DNA of 64,000 nucleotides from Cladochytrium replicatum (Eukaryota; Chytridiomycota; Chytridiomycetes; Cladochytriales; Cladochytriaceae): the NCBI GenBank assembly GCA_025526935.1, contig JAHLKD010000048.1:310001-374000 (forward strand). Direction: 5' to 3'. Positions within the stretch are counted from its first letter, which is position 1, and every line of letters starts with the position of its first letter. Of the stretch, positions 1 to 11,599 are shown piece by piece. The notes beneath the pieces were generated by a model, which was given only the letters and a program-made list of their open reading frames with translations, searched no databases and was not told where the DNA came from. The position numbers and the translations under genes were made by a program.

Positions 1-249
1 ATTCTTCAACCGCGCTGGGCAACGGATGGAAGCTATGTCCACGCGACGATGGGATCCGTAGATCAGCACTCACATCAACACTGTGGGATGGAAGTGACAT
101 TGGCTGGTATGTCACAGAGCCAAGAATAGCGCCAGCGAGCATCCAAGTTCGCAGTTGATTAAGATTTATCGGGTGGATCGGATTCGCCAATGGGTGTGGC
201 TGGGGGTGTGCCGCTTGGGTTGTCTTTCGAGAGTGACTTTGATTTCAGA

Positions 250-3200
250 ATGCCAGAGTCATTGCGCGACATCATCCGAAAAAGTAAGCGGGAATCGTGC
301 CATGCATTTGAATGGGGCGTCCTAAATCCATACTAGAAATCATTCGCAATGTTTTGAATCGTGTTGGAGACCGCTCGTCTGGTTGGAAGATTCTGGTGGT
401 GGACCGTCGCTCTCACCCGCTGCTTAACTCCGTTCTTAATGCGCTCGACCTGGGAGACCACCACATCTTGTGTAAGTGAATACGTCACATCAATCAATCA
501 CCTATGCTAAAGGTAAAGTGAAACAGCGGTGGAGTACGTGGATCGTGATCGGGCACCCCACAAGAATTACCAGGCCATCTACTTCATTTATCCGACAACC
601 GAATCAGTAAAGTCGATTCTCATAGATTTGAATGAAAAGAAGCTTTACTCGAAGGCACACGTGTTCACCATTGGGGGTATGTTTGGTTGCCTCGAAAGCA
701 TCATTAACAGCAGCTCAAAATATCTTTCAGCAATCCCTGATCATGTAATGGATCTCTTCAAACGGTTTCCCACAACTGGTGACAATAAGGTGTCCACTTT
801 GATTGAGCTCGACATCGATTTCTTTGGTGAGAAGCCTCAATTCATGCAGTGCAGCTTCTCAACCTCTGTGAAGCGTTGGAATCTGCCGTTTATCATTTCC
901 AGGATGACGAATATGTCAATATGATGACACTCATCGACCCACAAGATCCGGAGCAGCTCAACGTCGAAATCGAGCAAGCCGCGCTTCAGGTAGCACCCCG
1001 CGAGCTATAAATCGGTGTTGGATTATTATTCAAATTGATTACAGCTCGCAGGATTGGTGTCAACATTGGGTGAAACGGAGCCAACCGTTCGTTATTTCGA
1101 TCCTACAAATTCCCGCTCTACTCTTTCTGCACGGATTGCGCATCAGCTCCAATGCAAACTGGATCACAGAAGGGTTAACGAATCTCCTTTGTCGCCTTCA
1201 CCTGCTGCTCCCCCGAACGGGCCAAAGCTTCCGCCTGCAGAGGTTATCATTCTGGATCGTGGAATAGATCTTGTCGCTCCCTTGATGCATGATCTTACCT
1301 TCCAAGCACTCGTGAACGACACTTTGGGAGAAGAGGAGCCGAATAAAGTCACGTATGGGTCAGATGAAGTGAAAACTGTCACTCTAGAGGATAAGGACTC
1401 AGTCTGGGTAAGCTTTCAAATGCGCTGATGACGCGAGGGTTGATCCACATCTGACCGATGTTGATCAGGCGAGCATCCGGCACAAATTCATTGAAGATGC
1501 TGTCGCTGAGTATCAAAAGTTACTCAGCAAGTTTGCGGAGGAGAATCCGGTTGCCGCAGCGGAGCTCAATGGAGCGATCGGGGGCCAGAACCTGGAACAA
1601 ACCCTAGAAAAGATGAAAGAGATTCTTTACTCAAGCACTGATGCTCAAGAGAAAAAGGCTCAGGTATGCCTCAGCGTTCGATTGACATAAAAAACAGATA
1701 TTAATGGTACAAGTAGTTTGCTCTTCACGTTAGCCTTTTGACAGAAGTTAAGCAAATCGTTGCTGATCGTGAACTCAATAAACTTGCAGTATTTGAGCAG
1801 GTATTCCTTTACCCGAGCTGTTTTGACGATTTGCTCACTCCATTCGGCTGAAAGAACCTTATTTGTGGTGTGGATTCCGATGATATGCCAGTTGATCCAA
1901 ATGCAGAACTTCCCCAAATCTTAGCCAATCCGAAGTTCAGGTGAAGATGCTAGCGTTTATATCGGATTAGTGTTAACCACCCCCAATTATAGCCTCATGG
2001 ACCGGTTGAGAATCCTTGCACTATACAGTGTCGTTCGTGGCCAACCATTATCTCCAGACGATGTGAAGAGGATGCTCGAAGACCAGGATTTGGCGGACGA
2101 AGACCTGGTAGTTTTCCGCGGCTTGAACGCTTTATCCGTAGCGGGTCGGAGCCTTCGCTGGGACAGAGAGGTTTTTTAGTTTGGCATTGTTGCCTTTGTA
2201 ATCTAAAGGACTGTCATGGCTGCTAGGGTCGGTACTCGTATCTGACTCGAAAGCGTGAGCGTAAATCGAAAGGGAAGCCTGACGAAGCTGAGCAGCAAAG
2301 CTGGGAGGCTCACCGGTATATACCGGTCTTACGGTACATTCTTGAGGTAGGGATATTTGTTCAATCCATCAAAAAAGGACCATGCTGACTTAGTTGAAGG
2401 ATCTTTCTGCCGGAAAACTGGATTCCAATATATTTCCGCTCGTCACCGAGCCTGCGTCGAACGATCTAGATCATTTCGCAGAGGATGCCAAAAATATTCC
2501 AAGGGGTACAGGTGTTGTCGCCCAGTTCAAAGGTGACTTCACTCCCAAGTGGGGATCAAGAAGGCGAAAAGCTGCCTCTGGTGCTGTCAGTAGCGTGGAC
2601 TACCGACGAAACGGTCGATATATAGTATTCTTTGTAGGTGGGTTGACCTACTCAGAAGTTAGGGTCGCCTATGAAGCCCAAGAGCTCCTGCGAAAAGAAG
2701 TTTACATTGGTAAGAGCGATTATTCCCTTTTTGGTTGTTCTCTGTGTGGTTCCACGGTCAATAATGTTTCATTTGAATCAGGTTCCCAAGCACTACTGAA
2801 TCCACTGACATTCGTCGACATACTGCAACAATGCGCAAACGCTGAGTCGCAGCGAATTTCGTTACCCCCATTACCGAAATACACTCCTCCGTCTCCGGAT
2901 CCGACACTTGTACTTGGTGCACCTCCTCGAAACCAATCTCGCCCGAACGAGTATAAGCCTTCACTAACCCCAGCCGTACAGATCCCGTCCCGCGGTGAAT
3001 CGAAAAACTATTTGGAGCAAGGTGCAGCAAAAACACCGAATGATCACCCCACCAGTATGACATCTATGAGCAGCACTGAGAGCTATTCCCCGCCCCCTCT
3101 TCGAACCGCTCAGCAATTGAGTGCGGGAAGTCTTGGGGTAACCAATCTTGAGGGTGATCGAGCAGGCGGAATTCGACCAGCGAGGTCGTCGCAGGGTCTT

Positions 3201-4388
3201 GAAGCGGCTGGTATAAAACCTCCCAAACCGCCCGTCCGGCGTCCAGCCAGCGAAGTCCTCAGTGGAGATATATTTTCTGCGTCAGGGGATGGATCCTCGC
3301 CTGTTGCACGATTCGGCAGGTCGGAATCCTCGAACTCTGTTGGAAGCGTTGAAAAGCCCCCGGCGGTCTCAACAAAGCCATCAATGGCATCGTATGCAGG
3401 GACGCCTCCCTCACCCGGCATCGCGAAGATAGCTTCACAATGGCCGGAATCTGCCGTCTACACTCCAACACTCGCGACTCCGGATGTTGAAAAAACCTAT
3501 GGTCTTTCTCCTCGTGTACAATCAGCGGCTGCACCATCTCCCCGAGCTAGATATGAAAGCATTCCCACACCAACCGCAAACCCATCCACACCTACCACTG
3601 GTGGTCCTACTCTGATGACGGCTGATGAGCTTCAACGCGCCAAAGAGTTGGCGAATGACTACAAACGCAAATCGCGAGTTGATGGTGGGGGTGGTGTTGT
3701 ACCGACGCCCGTGCCGGCCTCCGGTGGTACATCGACTTACCATACCACGTACATAGCGCCGCAGTTCAACACAACGTATGGATCGTCTTCCCCGGCCCCG
3801 TCCCCACTGCCCCACCAAGCGATTCCGGCAAATTTTGTTCCTCCACATGCGTCTCGTCCAAATCCCGGAGCCCAACTGCCCGTGCCTCAGATGCCGCCAC
3901 CTCGAGCTTCGTCACCTACCCCTCTTCAAGCTCCTTGGCACGCCGCCCCTCCAAACCAGGCATCTTGGCAAAATCCTTCTCCGAGTCCTGCGCCGATTCC
4001 AGCACCGATAAGAGCACCATGGCACAACCAACCAGTGTATGGTTCATCCCCGACCGGATACGGGGGTTCTCCAACTGGCTACGGCGGGCAACCTGCATTG
4101 ACTCCTCCTGTGGGTCCTCAGCGTGTTCCGAGCCCACAACCAGGTGGATACACGGTTCCGTATTACAACCAAGCTCCGCCTGCGATCAGGCCGTATCCTG
4201 GTGTCCAGTACAACCAATCCGCCCAGCTGTACAACCAAACGCCGCAAGGTCAAGCGGTGCAAGGGGGAATTCCATATGCTCTGAAACCTGTACCCCCACC
4301 TGGGCCCATGCCGCATCAACAGCAGCAACAGTTGCCGTATGGAGCTCCCCCTGGTCAGGGAGGTTATTCGGCAAATTATGGGAGATGA
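250..4388 (+). CDS. SEC1: Sec1/Munc18-family SNARE regulator with long proline-rich C-terminal tail
   Basis: SM-family protein that binds syntaxin/SNARE complexes and drives exocytic vesicle fusion. The start at 250 (MPESLRDIIRK) is chosen because SM proteins begin this way; an in-frame upstream ATG lies at 190. Clear exons are 250-283, 337-471 and from 527. Recognisable SM blocks are WKILVVDRRSHPLL, YQAIYFIYPTTESVKSIL, EVKQIVADRELNKLAVFEQ, MDRLRILALYSVVRG (about 1999), RYIPVLRYILE (about 2315) and NGRYIVFFVGGLTYSEVR (about 2610). An intron read in frame lies near 2711-2781, before GSQALLNPLTFVDILQQ. After that, about 500 residues rich in Pro, Ser, Gln, Gly and Tyr follow, with QPxYGSSPTGYGG-type motifs. 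This tail is absent from typical ~600-700 aa Sec1 proteins and looks disordered. The family assignment is firm; the middle exons (700-2000) are approximate. Confidence 0.9.
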
Positions 4389-4708
4389 CAGTGAAATGTC
4401 TTTTGTGAATGCAACGCAACTGTGACGAACATAAAGAGCACATATAAAGTTAAACCCAAAATACAAACTTCACCCTTCCTTTTACAGCCCCCGTGCGGCG
4501 AGATACTTTTGTGAAGCACAGTTCACAATGGTACGCTTCGCGATGCTGAGAAGACGAAACATTAAACTAACCCTAGTACTTCAAACGCGACTCTACACGT
4601 AACCACATCATTGAAGTACGCTTCTGTTATGGCTTCATGGAGACATTGTATAGATCTAATCATATCTATTGTGTAGACATATTGTACCTATTGTAATGAT
4701 TGAAACTA
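4389..4708. other. intergenic, no gene seen
   Basis: This is the 3' flank of the Sec1 gene up to the tRNA. I see no coding signal. There is no run of four T on the minus strand in the ~60 nt downstream of the tRNA, so an obvious Pol III terminator is missing. Confidence 0.5.
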
Positions 4709-4780
4709 TGACCCCTAAGTGATTTGAACACTTAACCTTCTGATCTGGAGTCAGACGCGCTACCGTTGCGCCAAGGGATC
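4709..4780 (-). tRNA. tRNA-Trp (anticodon CCA)
   Basis: On the minus strand a full cloverleaf folds. The acceptor GATCCCT pairs with AGGGGTC (7 bp, one T-G pair) and the discriminator is A. The D-arm contains GGCGCAACGGTAGCGC. The anticodon stem is TCTGA/TCAGA with loop CTCCAGA, giving anticodon CCA. The T stem is AAGTG/CACTT with loop TTCAAAT. It has 72 nt and no intron. The A and B box regions look normal. A LINE 3' fragment begins about 10 bp upstream of its 5' end, in the opposite orientation. Confidence 0.93.
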
Positions 4781-4789
4781 CACGTAAAA

Positions 4790-4950
4790 AAAAATAAAAA
4801 GTAAAAAAACATACTACGGCTTGCACAGCTGTTCATGTGCTGCCAATCTACGTGTATTTTTACACTGATATTTGGATTTTGCACCAGCGGGTGATATGTA
4901 TTGGTTGGACAATAAATGCATATTATGAAGTTCAAAAAAAAACTTTGTTA
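4790..4950 (+). mobile_element. 5'-truncated LINE copy: 3' UTR with poly(A)
   Basis: The plus strand matches the sense 3' end of the LINE at 55.8-58.4 kb. It has the same CGGCTTGCAC and CATGTGCTGCCAAT blocks, then GGATTTTGCACCAGCGGG, GATATGTATTGGTTGGACAA and AAGTTC followed by A9. Only about 150 bp of the element is present, as expected from 5' truncation during target-primed reverse transcription. It lies directly upstream of the tRNA-Trp gene, in divergent orientation. Confidence 0.85.
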
Positions 4951-4959
4951 TGAATTTTG

Positions 4960-5680
4960 TCTCAAACTTTGCAAGCCCATACCACTTCACGTGTTGGAAT
5001 GTTGCAGTTTGCGCAAATTCCTACAATTAAGTTCAGGCTGAAGTACCTTCAGGCACGTATGTTTGCTTGCTGTTCTAGTGATTCCAGCCTTCTGTTGCAA
5101 TTCTATCGGTCTTTTCCAGTTGGCTATGGTTCGTCTGGTTATGTTTCAGCTTGTCAAAATGATCCCATTGTCCCTATGCACGTTGTGCCCCCTCTTCATC
5201 CTTCCATTTTGAATTTTCAGTCTTTATCTGTTGCGCATAATGTACCAATTGCTGTTTCGTTTGCCCCAGGCTGTCCGCGATTGAAACTTTGCCACCCTTT
5301 GTTGCTTCCCCCCACACCAATATCTCCTCCCAACAGTGTATCTTCGTTTGTTCCTACCTCATCGGCTTGGTCGCTTGTTTCCCAACCCCCGACCTCAGTG
5401 TAGGAGCTGTGATGATGCCCCTGAAGTGCTGTGTGCCCATGTCTCTGTGTGTTTAGGTTTGCATGCTAGTTTGTCTGCTAGTTTTGATTTAAACCCGCCT
5501 GAGGATTCCCGCTTACCTCTTGACATTGCCATTGATATGCTTTCACCACGACCTTTTTATACTTTGACTGCTTTTCCCAGTGGGTTCTTGTTCTTTGTCC
5601 ACTTAACCGCATTTGGTCCAACTGTCTTGGTTATGAGATAGTTTTGTCTCCCGCTCCTGATTCTATACTGTCGTAAGGTA
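4960..5680 (+). pseudogene. LINE ORF2 C-terminal fragment
   Basis: Reading frames at 4957-5403 and 5336-5641 align with the end of the LINE ORF2 at 55957-58446: shared stretches include QIPT-FRLKYLQARMFA, FYRS-PVGYGSS, PIAVSFAP and SASFDLNPP. A frame change near 5340-5400 breaks the reading frame. Homology stops near 5675, before the natural ORF2 end, so this copy also lacks its 3' end. It sits directly behind the poly(A) of the preceding fragment, suggesting nested insertion or rearrangement. Non-functional. Confidence 0.85.
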
Positions 5681-5968
5681 TGTCCCGAGCCCCCACAGCA
5701 ACCCCCACAAGGTGCGCCCCACAAGCGAGCAGTTCACCGCATCGAATTGATCAATCGCATTATTAACAGATGCCATTAGGCTGAATCGGGTTCCTAAAAA
5801 ATAGACCGTGAGTGCTATCACGATGGTGTTGGGTATGCAGATTCTGGACTGGAAGTTGCTGAACTCGAGGCTCGAGCTGGTCGGAGTATAGTCTAAGAAC
5901 CCACGCGGGGGACATGGGGACGTCTCGTTAGTGTATCTGGCCACCCGTCCATACTTATGTAGAGACAC
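5663..5968 (-). other. short ORF with one hydrophobic segment, unknown
   Basis: An open frame of about 100 codons contains the hydrophobic stretch IPNTIVIALTVYFLG. The IPNT motif followed by hydrophobic residues faintly recalls the membrane protein at 36-37 kb (SIPNTLAVADWLLI), but the match is too short to call homology. It has no good flanking exons and could be chance or a decayed copy. Confidence 0.2.
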
Positions 5969-5969
5969 G

Positions 5970-6814
5970 TATGGATAGCTTTAGAGTCTTTCCCCTCCAC
6001 CCCTTTTTTAGATTGAGACAGTTTGTGCCCTCCTCTTCCTCCCCATCCTCCGCCCCAGTCCGCACATCCCATCCAACAAGCAGCTCAAACTTCGGGGGGA
6101 GGAGGGGTCTGGGAGTGGGTCACTGATTACACTCACCCCGCAACTGTACGTCCCCCTGACTGATTCAATTATCAAAGGCATCAAGCCACTCTTTTCCAAT
6201 CGCCGAGCTCAGACCCTTGAACGTCCTTGCAACGCCGTTACCAACCCCAAGCGTTGCCACAAACCCAATGACCCCACCCTTGCACATATTTGTTCGTGAG
6301 TGCGGTGAGACCGGGAACTAGCCCTGACCAACTTTAACCCGGGGTTTGGAGTGGTGACGATCCAAAAATGTTGTAGGGATGAAGGACTGGGAGGTAAGGC
6401 AGTTTGGAGAAAGGATGAACGGAGTGGGGATTGTGATCTAACAGGGTGAAATGAGGCAATCAATATTAATCTCGGCTGTTGAATTGATGTAGTGCTTGGG
6501 GGATGTTTGCAAAGCGATGAAGCCCATTTCTGCTATTTAGCTTGGATTTGTAAGCACAACTCAAAGAATCACAACCAAAACGTTTGTTTTTCTGTTCTTC
6601 TCTTTATAGTTTCTGTATTCAGCAAGAAGAAAAAACGAACCGAAGAAATCCCTCGTCTGAGAAAGCAAAACTCCTTCACGCGGAAAAAGTAATCATAAAA
6701 AAAAATGAGTGGAATCAGGCGAAAGTTTTCAAGAAAAGAAAACGGATACGAGGTATAAAAATTTCATGTTGGGAATGGGGGCAGCGAACGACTGTGCACA
6801 CTCGACAAGAGAAT
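5970..6814. other. intergenic, nothing recognised
   Basis: There are short overlapping open frames with no family resemblance. An A-rich stretch lies at about 6610-6740. The last part is the 3' flank of the fumarate reductase gene. Confidence 0.4.
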
Positions 6815-8876
6815 TTACTTCTTGAGAGTGCCTATGATGGTGTTGGGTGCGTACTTCCCAACAACCTCGGGCTTGTGCAGCATGTTGACTGATTAAACAA
6901 AGCACAGTCAGCAAAACGTAAATTGAAGCACTTGATTTTTGTTTTGGGTCACTCACATTCTTCAGACGCGTCTTTTCCGGCGTACAACATGATCGACTTC
7001 TTTCCACCAGGGTGCTCGCTCAAAAACTCGGTCACGTTCAGGACCTGGCCGTTAACTGCGACCCAGCAATCCTTCTCAGTGTTGTGCTTGGAAATCTCCG
7101 CAAGTGTGTACTCCTTGGTCGCTGGTGCTGCTGCTGGTGCGGGTGCTGCCGCTGCTGGTGCGGGTGCTGCGGGTGCCGCAACGGGTGTGGAAGAGGCAAT
7201 GCCACCATCGGCAGAGATATTGAGAGTAAGACCATTGACAGAAATCGTAACACCACCAAGGTGGCCGGCGATACCGCCGATACGGCGTGCAGCATTGCTG
7301 GAAAGGTCGCTGAGGAGGTATGATGCGGCAGTGGCACCCGCAACACGACCGTAGACGACACATCCCAAAAGCGAGGAACCACCGAGACGGTTGGCACCGT
7401 GGACACCACCGGCAACCTCACCGGCAGCGAAAAGACCGGGGATGATGGCGCCGGACTTGTTGAACACCTGAGAGTGCTCATCGATCTGGATACCACCCAT
7501 GGTGAAGTGGAGGACGGGAGTGACGATGGCAACCCAGAAGTTGTCGTTGGTCTCGAACGGAAGGTTGTGGAAGAACTTTTTGCCGAAGGGGTCGTTCTTG
7601 CTCTTGGCAATGTCGTTGTACTTTGCGAAAGTGTCCTGGAGAGTGGCAAGAGGGATACCCATTTCCTTGGCGAGATCAGCCCCAGTGGGGTAGTACTTCA
7701 TCAAACCACGGCCCTGGTAGTGCTATAAACAGAGCAGCCGTTAAAATCATATATACCGAGAACAAACTCCTCCATTTGTACAAACCTTGCAGTGCCATTC
7801 GATTTCCTTGCCACCCTTGCCGTTGAGAACCAACCTGAAGGGACCCTTGTTCTTCCACATCATACCGGTGACGTAGTCACGGTGACCAAGCTCATCGGCG
7901 AAACGTTTTCCGTTGGCGTCAATAAGGAGACCGCCGACACCACGGAGAGCCTCGGCAGCGAGGAACTTGATCTTCGCATCGGGCTCCTTGGGGTCAACCA
8001 AACCAGTAGGGTGCACCTGAACTTTCTCCATGTGGATGGTGTTGCCGCCAATGGCCTCAGTCATCTTGATTCCGTCACCAGTGCAGTGGTCCCCGTTGGT
8101 GGTGGGAAGGTCCAAAAGGTCGGGACTGCAAATCAATCGATTAGGATGGATTTCAGCATATAAGCTTCCAGAGCAGTGACTCACCGGTATCGTTTGAGAA
8201 GGGAGGTGGAGGAGAAGTCAGCGGCGTAACCACCGGTGGCGATAACGACGGGACCGTGCTCGGTGTGAGTCTGGCCGTCGGCAGAAGTGTATTCGACACC
8301 AATGACGGTCTCGCCGTTCCTTAGGAGCTTGGTGACAGTGGCCTTCTTGATGATCTGGACGCGGTCGGGGATGCTCTCAGCATACTCTTCAATCTTTTCC
8401 ATGAGAGCGTAGGTCATGGTCATTCCGGGGAACTTTTCCTTTCCACGGTGAGTACGGGGTTCGGAGTGACCGCCGAGACGGGCGACGAGCGACATGTCGA
8501 CGCCAAACTTGCTCTGGATCCATTCCACGGCTGCACCGGACTCGTGGGTGAGAACCTTGATCAGGGGTTTGACTGCGAGATCGCGAGCGGAGCGGGTGGT
8601 GTCAGCCTCGAAAATCTCGGGGGTATCGGGGATGCCGAGGCGGCGTTGGGTCGATGTCCCGGCACCATTGATACCGGAAGTAGCCTTGGTAGAGTTACCT
8701 GGAGATGGAGTGTGAGATCTCCGGATTGGAAGGCCAGAAAGCGATGCTGATGTTCACATACCACCCATGAAGGGGTTCTTTTCGATGACGACAACACGAC
8801 CACCTCGCTCGAGGATGGTGTGTGCAGCAGAGAGACCGGCAAGACCGCCTCCGACGACGATGACACGGGTGGACAT
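6815..8876 (-). CDS. soluble FAD fumarate reductase with C-terminal cytochrome b5 domain
   Basis: A five-exon gene on the minus strand: 8876-8762, 8698-8185, 8125-7786, 7722-6957 and 6888-6815. The total is 603 codons including the stop. The start has an FAD Rossmann motif (VIVVGGGLAGLSAA) at residues 4-17. Family motifs follow: MGGNSTKATSGINGAGT, the active-site strand NGKRFADELGHRDYV, HPTG, and GEVAGGVHGANRLGGSSLLG near the end of the flavin domain. A linker of almost only Ala and Pro leads to a b5 domain with the haem-binding HPGG and a second His in MLHKPEVV. It would reduce fumarate to succinate (OSM1/FRDS-like) to reoxidise flavins. No mitochondrial presequence or ER signal is visible before the Rossmann fold, so a cytosolic location is inferred. 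Confidence 0.92.
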
Positions 8877-9722
8877 AGCGAAGGTGTGTATCTTATCTGG
8901 ATGGGATTGGCAACTGGGAAGCAGGGATCGTGGACATTTAAAGGGACAGGACGTCACAGATGTGAGTCAGTCAGAGTAGAGAGTGAGTGGGTCAGTAGCA
9001 GGCAGTGAGCAAGTCATCATCACACAACATGTGCCCAAAGGGACCAATTGGGTATGATGTCACGGCTGGGAGGCTGCGAGATTGTATCGCACGGCTGGTG
9101 ATTGGAACCAACCACACTGTAGTACGATGGTAGTAGCAGGGACGTCTGCGATAGTGTCTGAATGCTAGCGGTGATGATCGTGCGCGGGATATCCCGTTCA
9201 CCCTGTCTGTCTAGATGAAAGTGTGCCCGTGTGCTGCTGATTACTTTTGGTTGTGCATCTTTGCATCTTAGATAATATTACGTCACCGTTCCAACTCGCA
9301 AATTTGTGGCTCTCCTGAAAAAGATCCTGAAACAGTCTGGGCGGACGACGCGCTGAGATCGCAAAGAGGAGTGAATCACCATCGCTCGTTGGCGGGGGAT
9401 AGGGGCGTTGGGCTGCTTTAGTATTCACTCAATTCTCCGCTTCTATTGTTCAAGCACCCACCCGTCTGATTACTTTTACAAACTTTACCATTCCTCTCAA
9501 TCGCTATTAACGGAAAGAACGTCCATAAACTATTGATGTAAAAAGGATAACCGAAACTTTCCAAGTGCTGGTGCCCCTCAAAAGCACAACCCCAAACTTC
9601 CTAAGTACTGGTGCTCCCTCAAAAGCACAACCCCAAACTTTCCAAGTGCTGGTGGTCCCTGTGTTCTGTGTACAAAATAATGATAAAGTCCACACGCAAA
9701 CATCCAAAAACAATCTCCATCC
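8877..9722. other. intergenic, upstream of fumarate reductase and 3' flank of the CID gene
   Basis: No coding exon was recognised. The segment contains the fumarate reductase upstream region and a short tandem repeat annotated separately. Confidence 0.4.
9553..9660. repeat. three tandem ~43-bp repeats
   Basis: Three near-identical units each contain AACTTTCCAAGTGCTGGTG or a close variant, followed by CCCTCAAAAGCACAACCCCA. The third unit diverges after GGTGGTCCC. They lie just downstream of the CID gene's stop codon, so they may be in its 3' UTR. Confidence 0.85.
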
Positions 9723-11156
9723 TCAGTGGTGCGCATGCAAAGGATACTGTCCAGAATTGGAAATGTTCTCCAACAACTGCGCCAACCCCGCTGTCGCCGC
9801 ATCCTGATCGGCCCCCGTCCCTCCCCCAACCAAACCCGCCCCGGCGCTCAGATCCACCGCATCGCTCTCACTCCAACCCATAAACCCGCCTCCAGGACCC
9901 ATCATCATCGCTCCGAGTCCAGCCACCCCAGCACTTCCAGCTCCAACCCCGCCGCTCCCGTCCCCAGGGTAATACCCGTCCTCGTCCTCGTCGTCCACCA
10001 CACCCGCCTCCTCGCTCACGGTAGTAGCGCTCACCACCGCCGTCGTCGCATCGATCGCGCCAACAACGGTCCCGTCCAACCCAGCGAGAATCTGGTTCAA
10101 AGCGCTACTCGCACCGTTCGAGACGCCGCCGCTGCTGCTGGACGATGAGCTCAGTGCGCGCATCTTGTGCATCACCTCCTGTCGTCGCACTTTGGTGCCT
10201 TCGAGGAGGAGCTCCTGCCGCTTTGTGATGCGGTGGAGCTCGGCGAGGAGTCTTTTGCGCTCCTCGGATTCGCGGTCGAGGAAGTCCTGGAGTTGCTGCA
10301 AGGTTGCGATCGCGTTCGATACGTCGTCGGGCGATGAAGAGGTTAGTGCGCCCGCTCGCTCGTCCAATCCGATCCGCTGAGGCTCGATTGAATCCAATGT
10401 TTCCACTATCGTCACCAGTTGTTTGACCTATGTGGATCCATTCACAAGAAGCCCTGTTAGCGACGCGTTCCTCCACTCTCCGCTCTCACCAACCTCCAAT
10501 GGTACTTGTCCCGTCTGAGACGCTCCAATCTTTTTTCCCGCGTCAACAACTCCGGTCCCCCCCGACCCGGTCTTCCTCCGAATCCCAATTAAGAACTCTT
10601 CCGAGTACACGCTCCGTTCCTGCCATATCGTGAGGATCCGCGTAACCTTTCCCGTTAAATCGCTCGGCAGGTGTCTGTACAGCGCAAGTATAACCCCAGT
10701 CTCAGACCACAGTTTACATTCGAGTAATTGTTTCTCCATTTTTTCATCACCTGTACAAATGTGGAATGACTTCTGGCAGCACCCTCGCGAATTCCCTCAC
10801 AAACTCGTCTCCTTTTTTTCGTGATATCTGTACCACGTCGTTGCAGAGGTACAGGAACGACAGCTTCCTGTGTGCCGGTGCTGTAACCGTCAGGGGAGGC
10901 GGAATTTTTTCATATGGGGAATGCGCTTGAAAGATTGAATCCTACCTTTGTGGATTTCTCTTGCCCAGACCTGCACAGATGTCGCGACGTGCTTTCTGTG
11001 ATACATCAACCCTGCGCACAAGCAATACGAATGAGAATCCGTCGGATTGGTAAAATTTTTTTGTGATGTACATTGAGACAGCAGTGCTACGCTCTCCTGA
11101 GTATCGACGAGTCTCGACAGTTTGTTGACCAGAACGTCTTCAGAGTATGTGCTCAT
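9723..11156 (-). CDS. CID-domain protein, Rtt103/RPRD1-like
   Basis: Proteins of this family bind the phosphorylated RNA polymerase II C-terminal domain and act in 3'-end processing and termination. The start ATG at 11156 gives MSTYSEDVLVNKLSRLVDTQ, the expected first helix. Later exons supply LMYHRKHVATSVQVWAREIHK, HRKLSFLYLCNDVVQ (about 10866-10822), EFVREFARVLPEVIPHLY and KVTRILTIWQERSVYSEEF, the conserved end of the CID. The last exon (10415-9723) encodes a coiled coil (LQQLQDFLDRESEERKRLL), as in RPRD/CREPT, then a low-complexity Ser, Gly and Ala-rich tail. Several short introns separate these blocks. The donor of the last intron (near 10485) is uncertain. RPRD1 versus Rtt103 cannot be settled here. 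Confidence 0.83.
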
Positions 11157-11328
11157 CTCCACACGGAAGAAGGTTCGACTTTCCTCAAGCCACGTTGCAT
11201 TTAAACAAACTTGACATTTCAGTGCGGTGAGAAAAGCACTGCTTGATTGTATACACTGCTAAACCGAGTTCTTTATTTTAAAAAAAACGGCCAGCTTTGG
11301 GAGCATCTATCGCGACAAAGTCTTTCGC

Positions 11329-11599
11329 ATGCGGGACATTGTCCGGCCAGGCGGAAAAGGCGTATGTCGAGAAAAATCAGATCCACATTTAAAGCGTCAA
11401 ACCAAGGGTGAATATTGTGTGTTTATGTGTACAGGAGCAAATCAGTCTGTTGCACTCGCAAAAGATGCTCGCGAGTGCGGGAGACGTGGAAGTGTACCAT
11501 GTCGGTCGGATCGGACCCGATGGCACGTATGTCGATCATGCTAAAGTCGAAAGGTTATCTACCCAACTCAACTACAATCCCATTTTATCGCCCCGCTGA
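11329..11599 (+). CDS. possible small two-exon gene or exons of a larger one, unknown
   Basis: Exon 11329-11361 (MRDIVRPGGKG) joins in phase, across a good GTATGT...ACAG intron, to 11435-11599 (EQISLLHSQKMLASAGDVE onwards). The frame stays open upstream of the ATG (SFGSIYRDKVFR), so coding may begin earlier, behind an acceptor near 11292. I do not recognise a family. It diverges from the CID gene about 170 bp away. The in-phase splice is the only support. Confidence 0.3.

Noticed and set aside
4709-4950. A tRNA-derived SINE (tRNA head plus LINE tail)
   Set aside because: The tRNA is on the minus strand and the LINE tail runs on the plus strand, so they diverge. A SINE would have both in the same orientation. 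The tRNA also folds as a normal gene.
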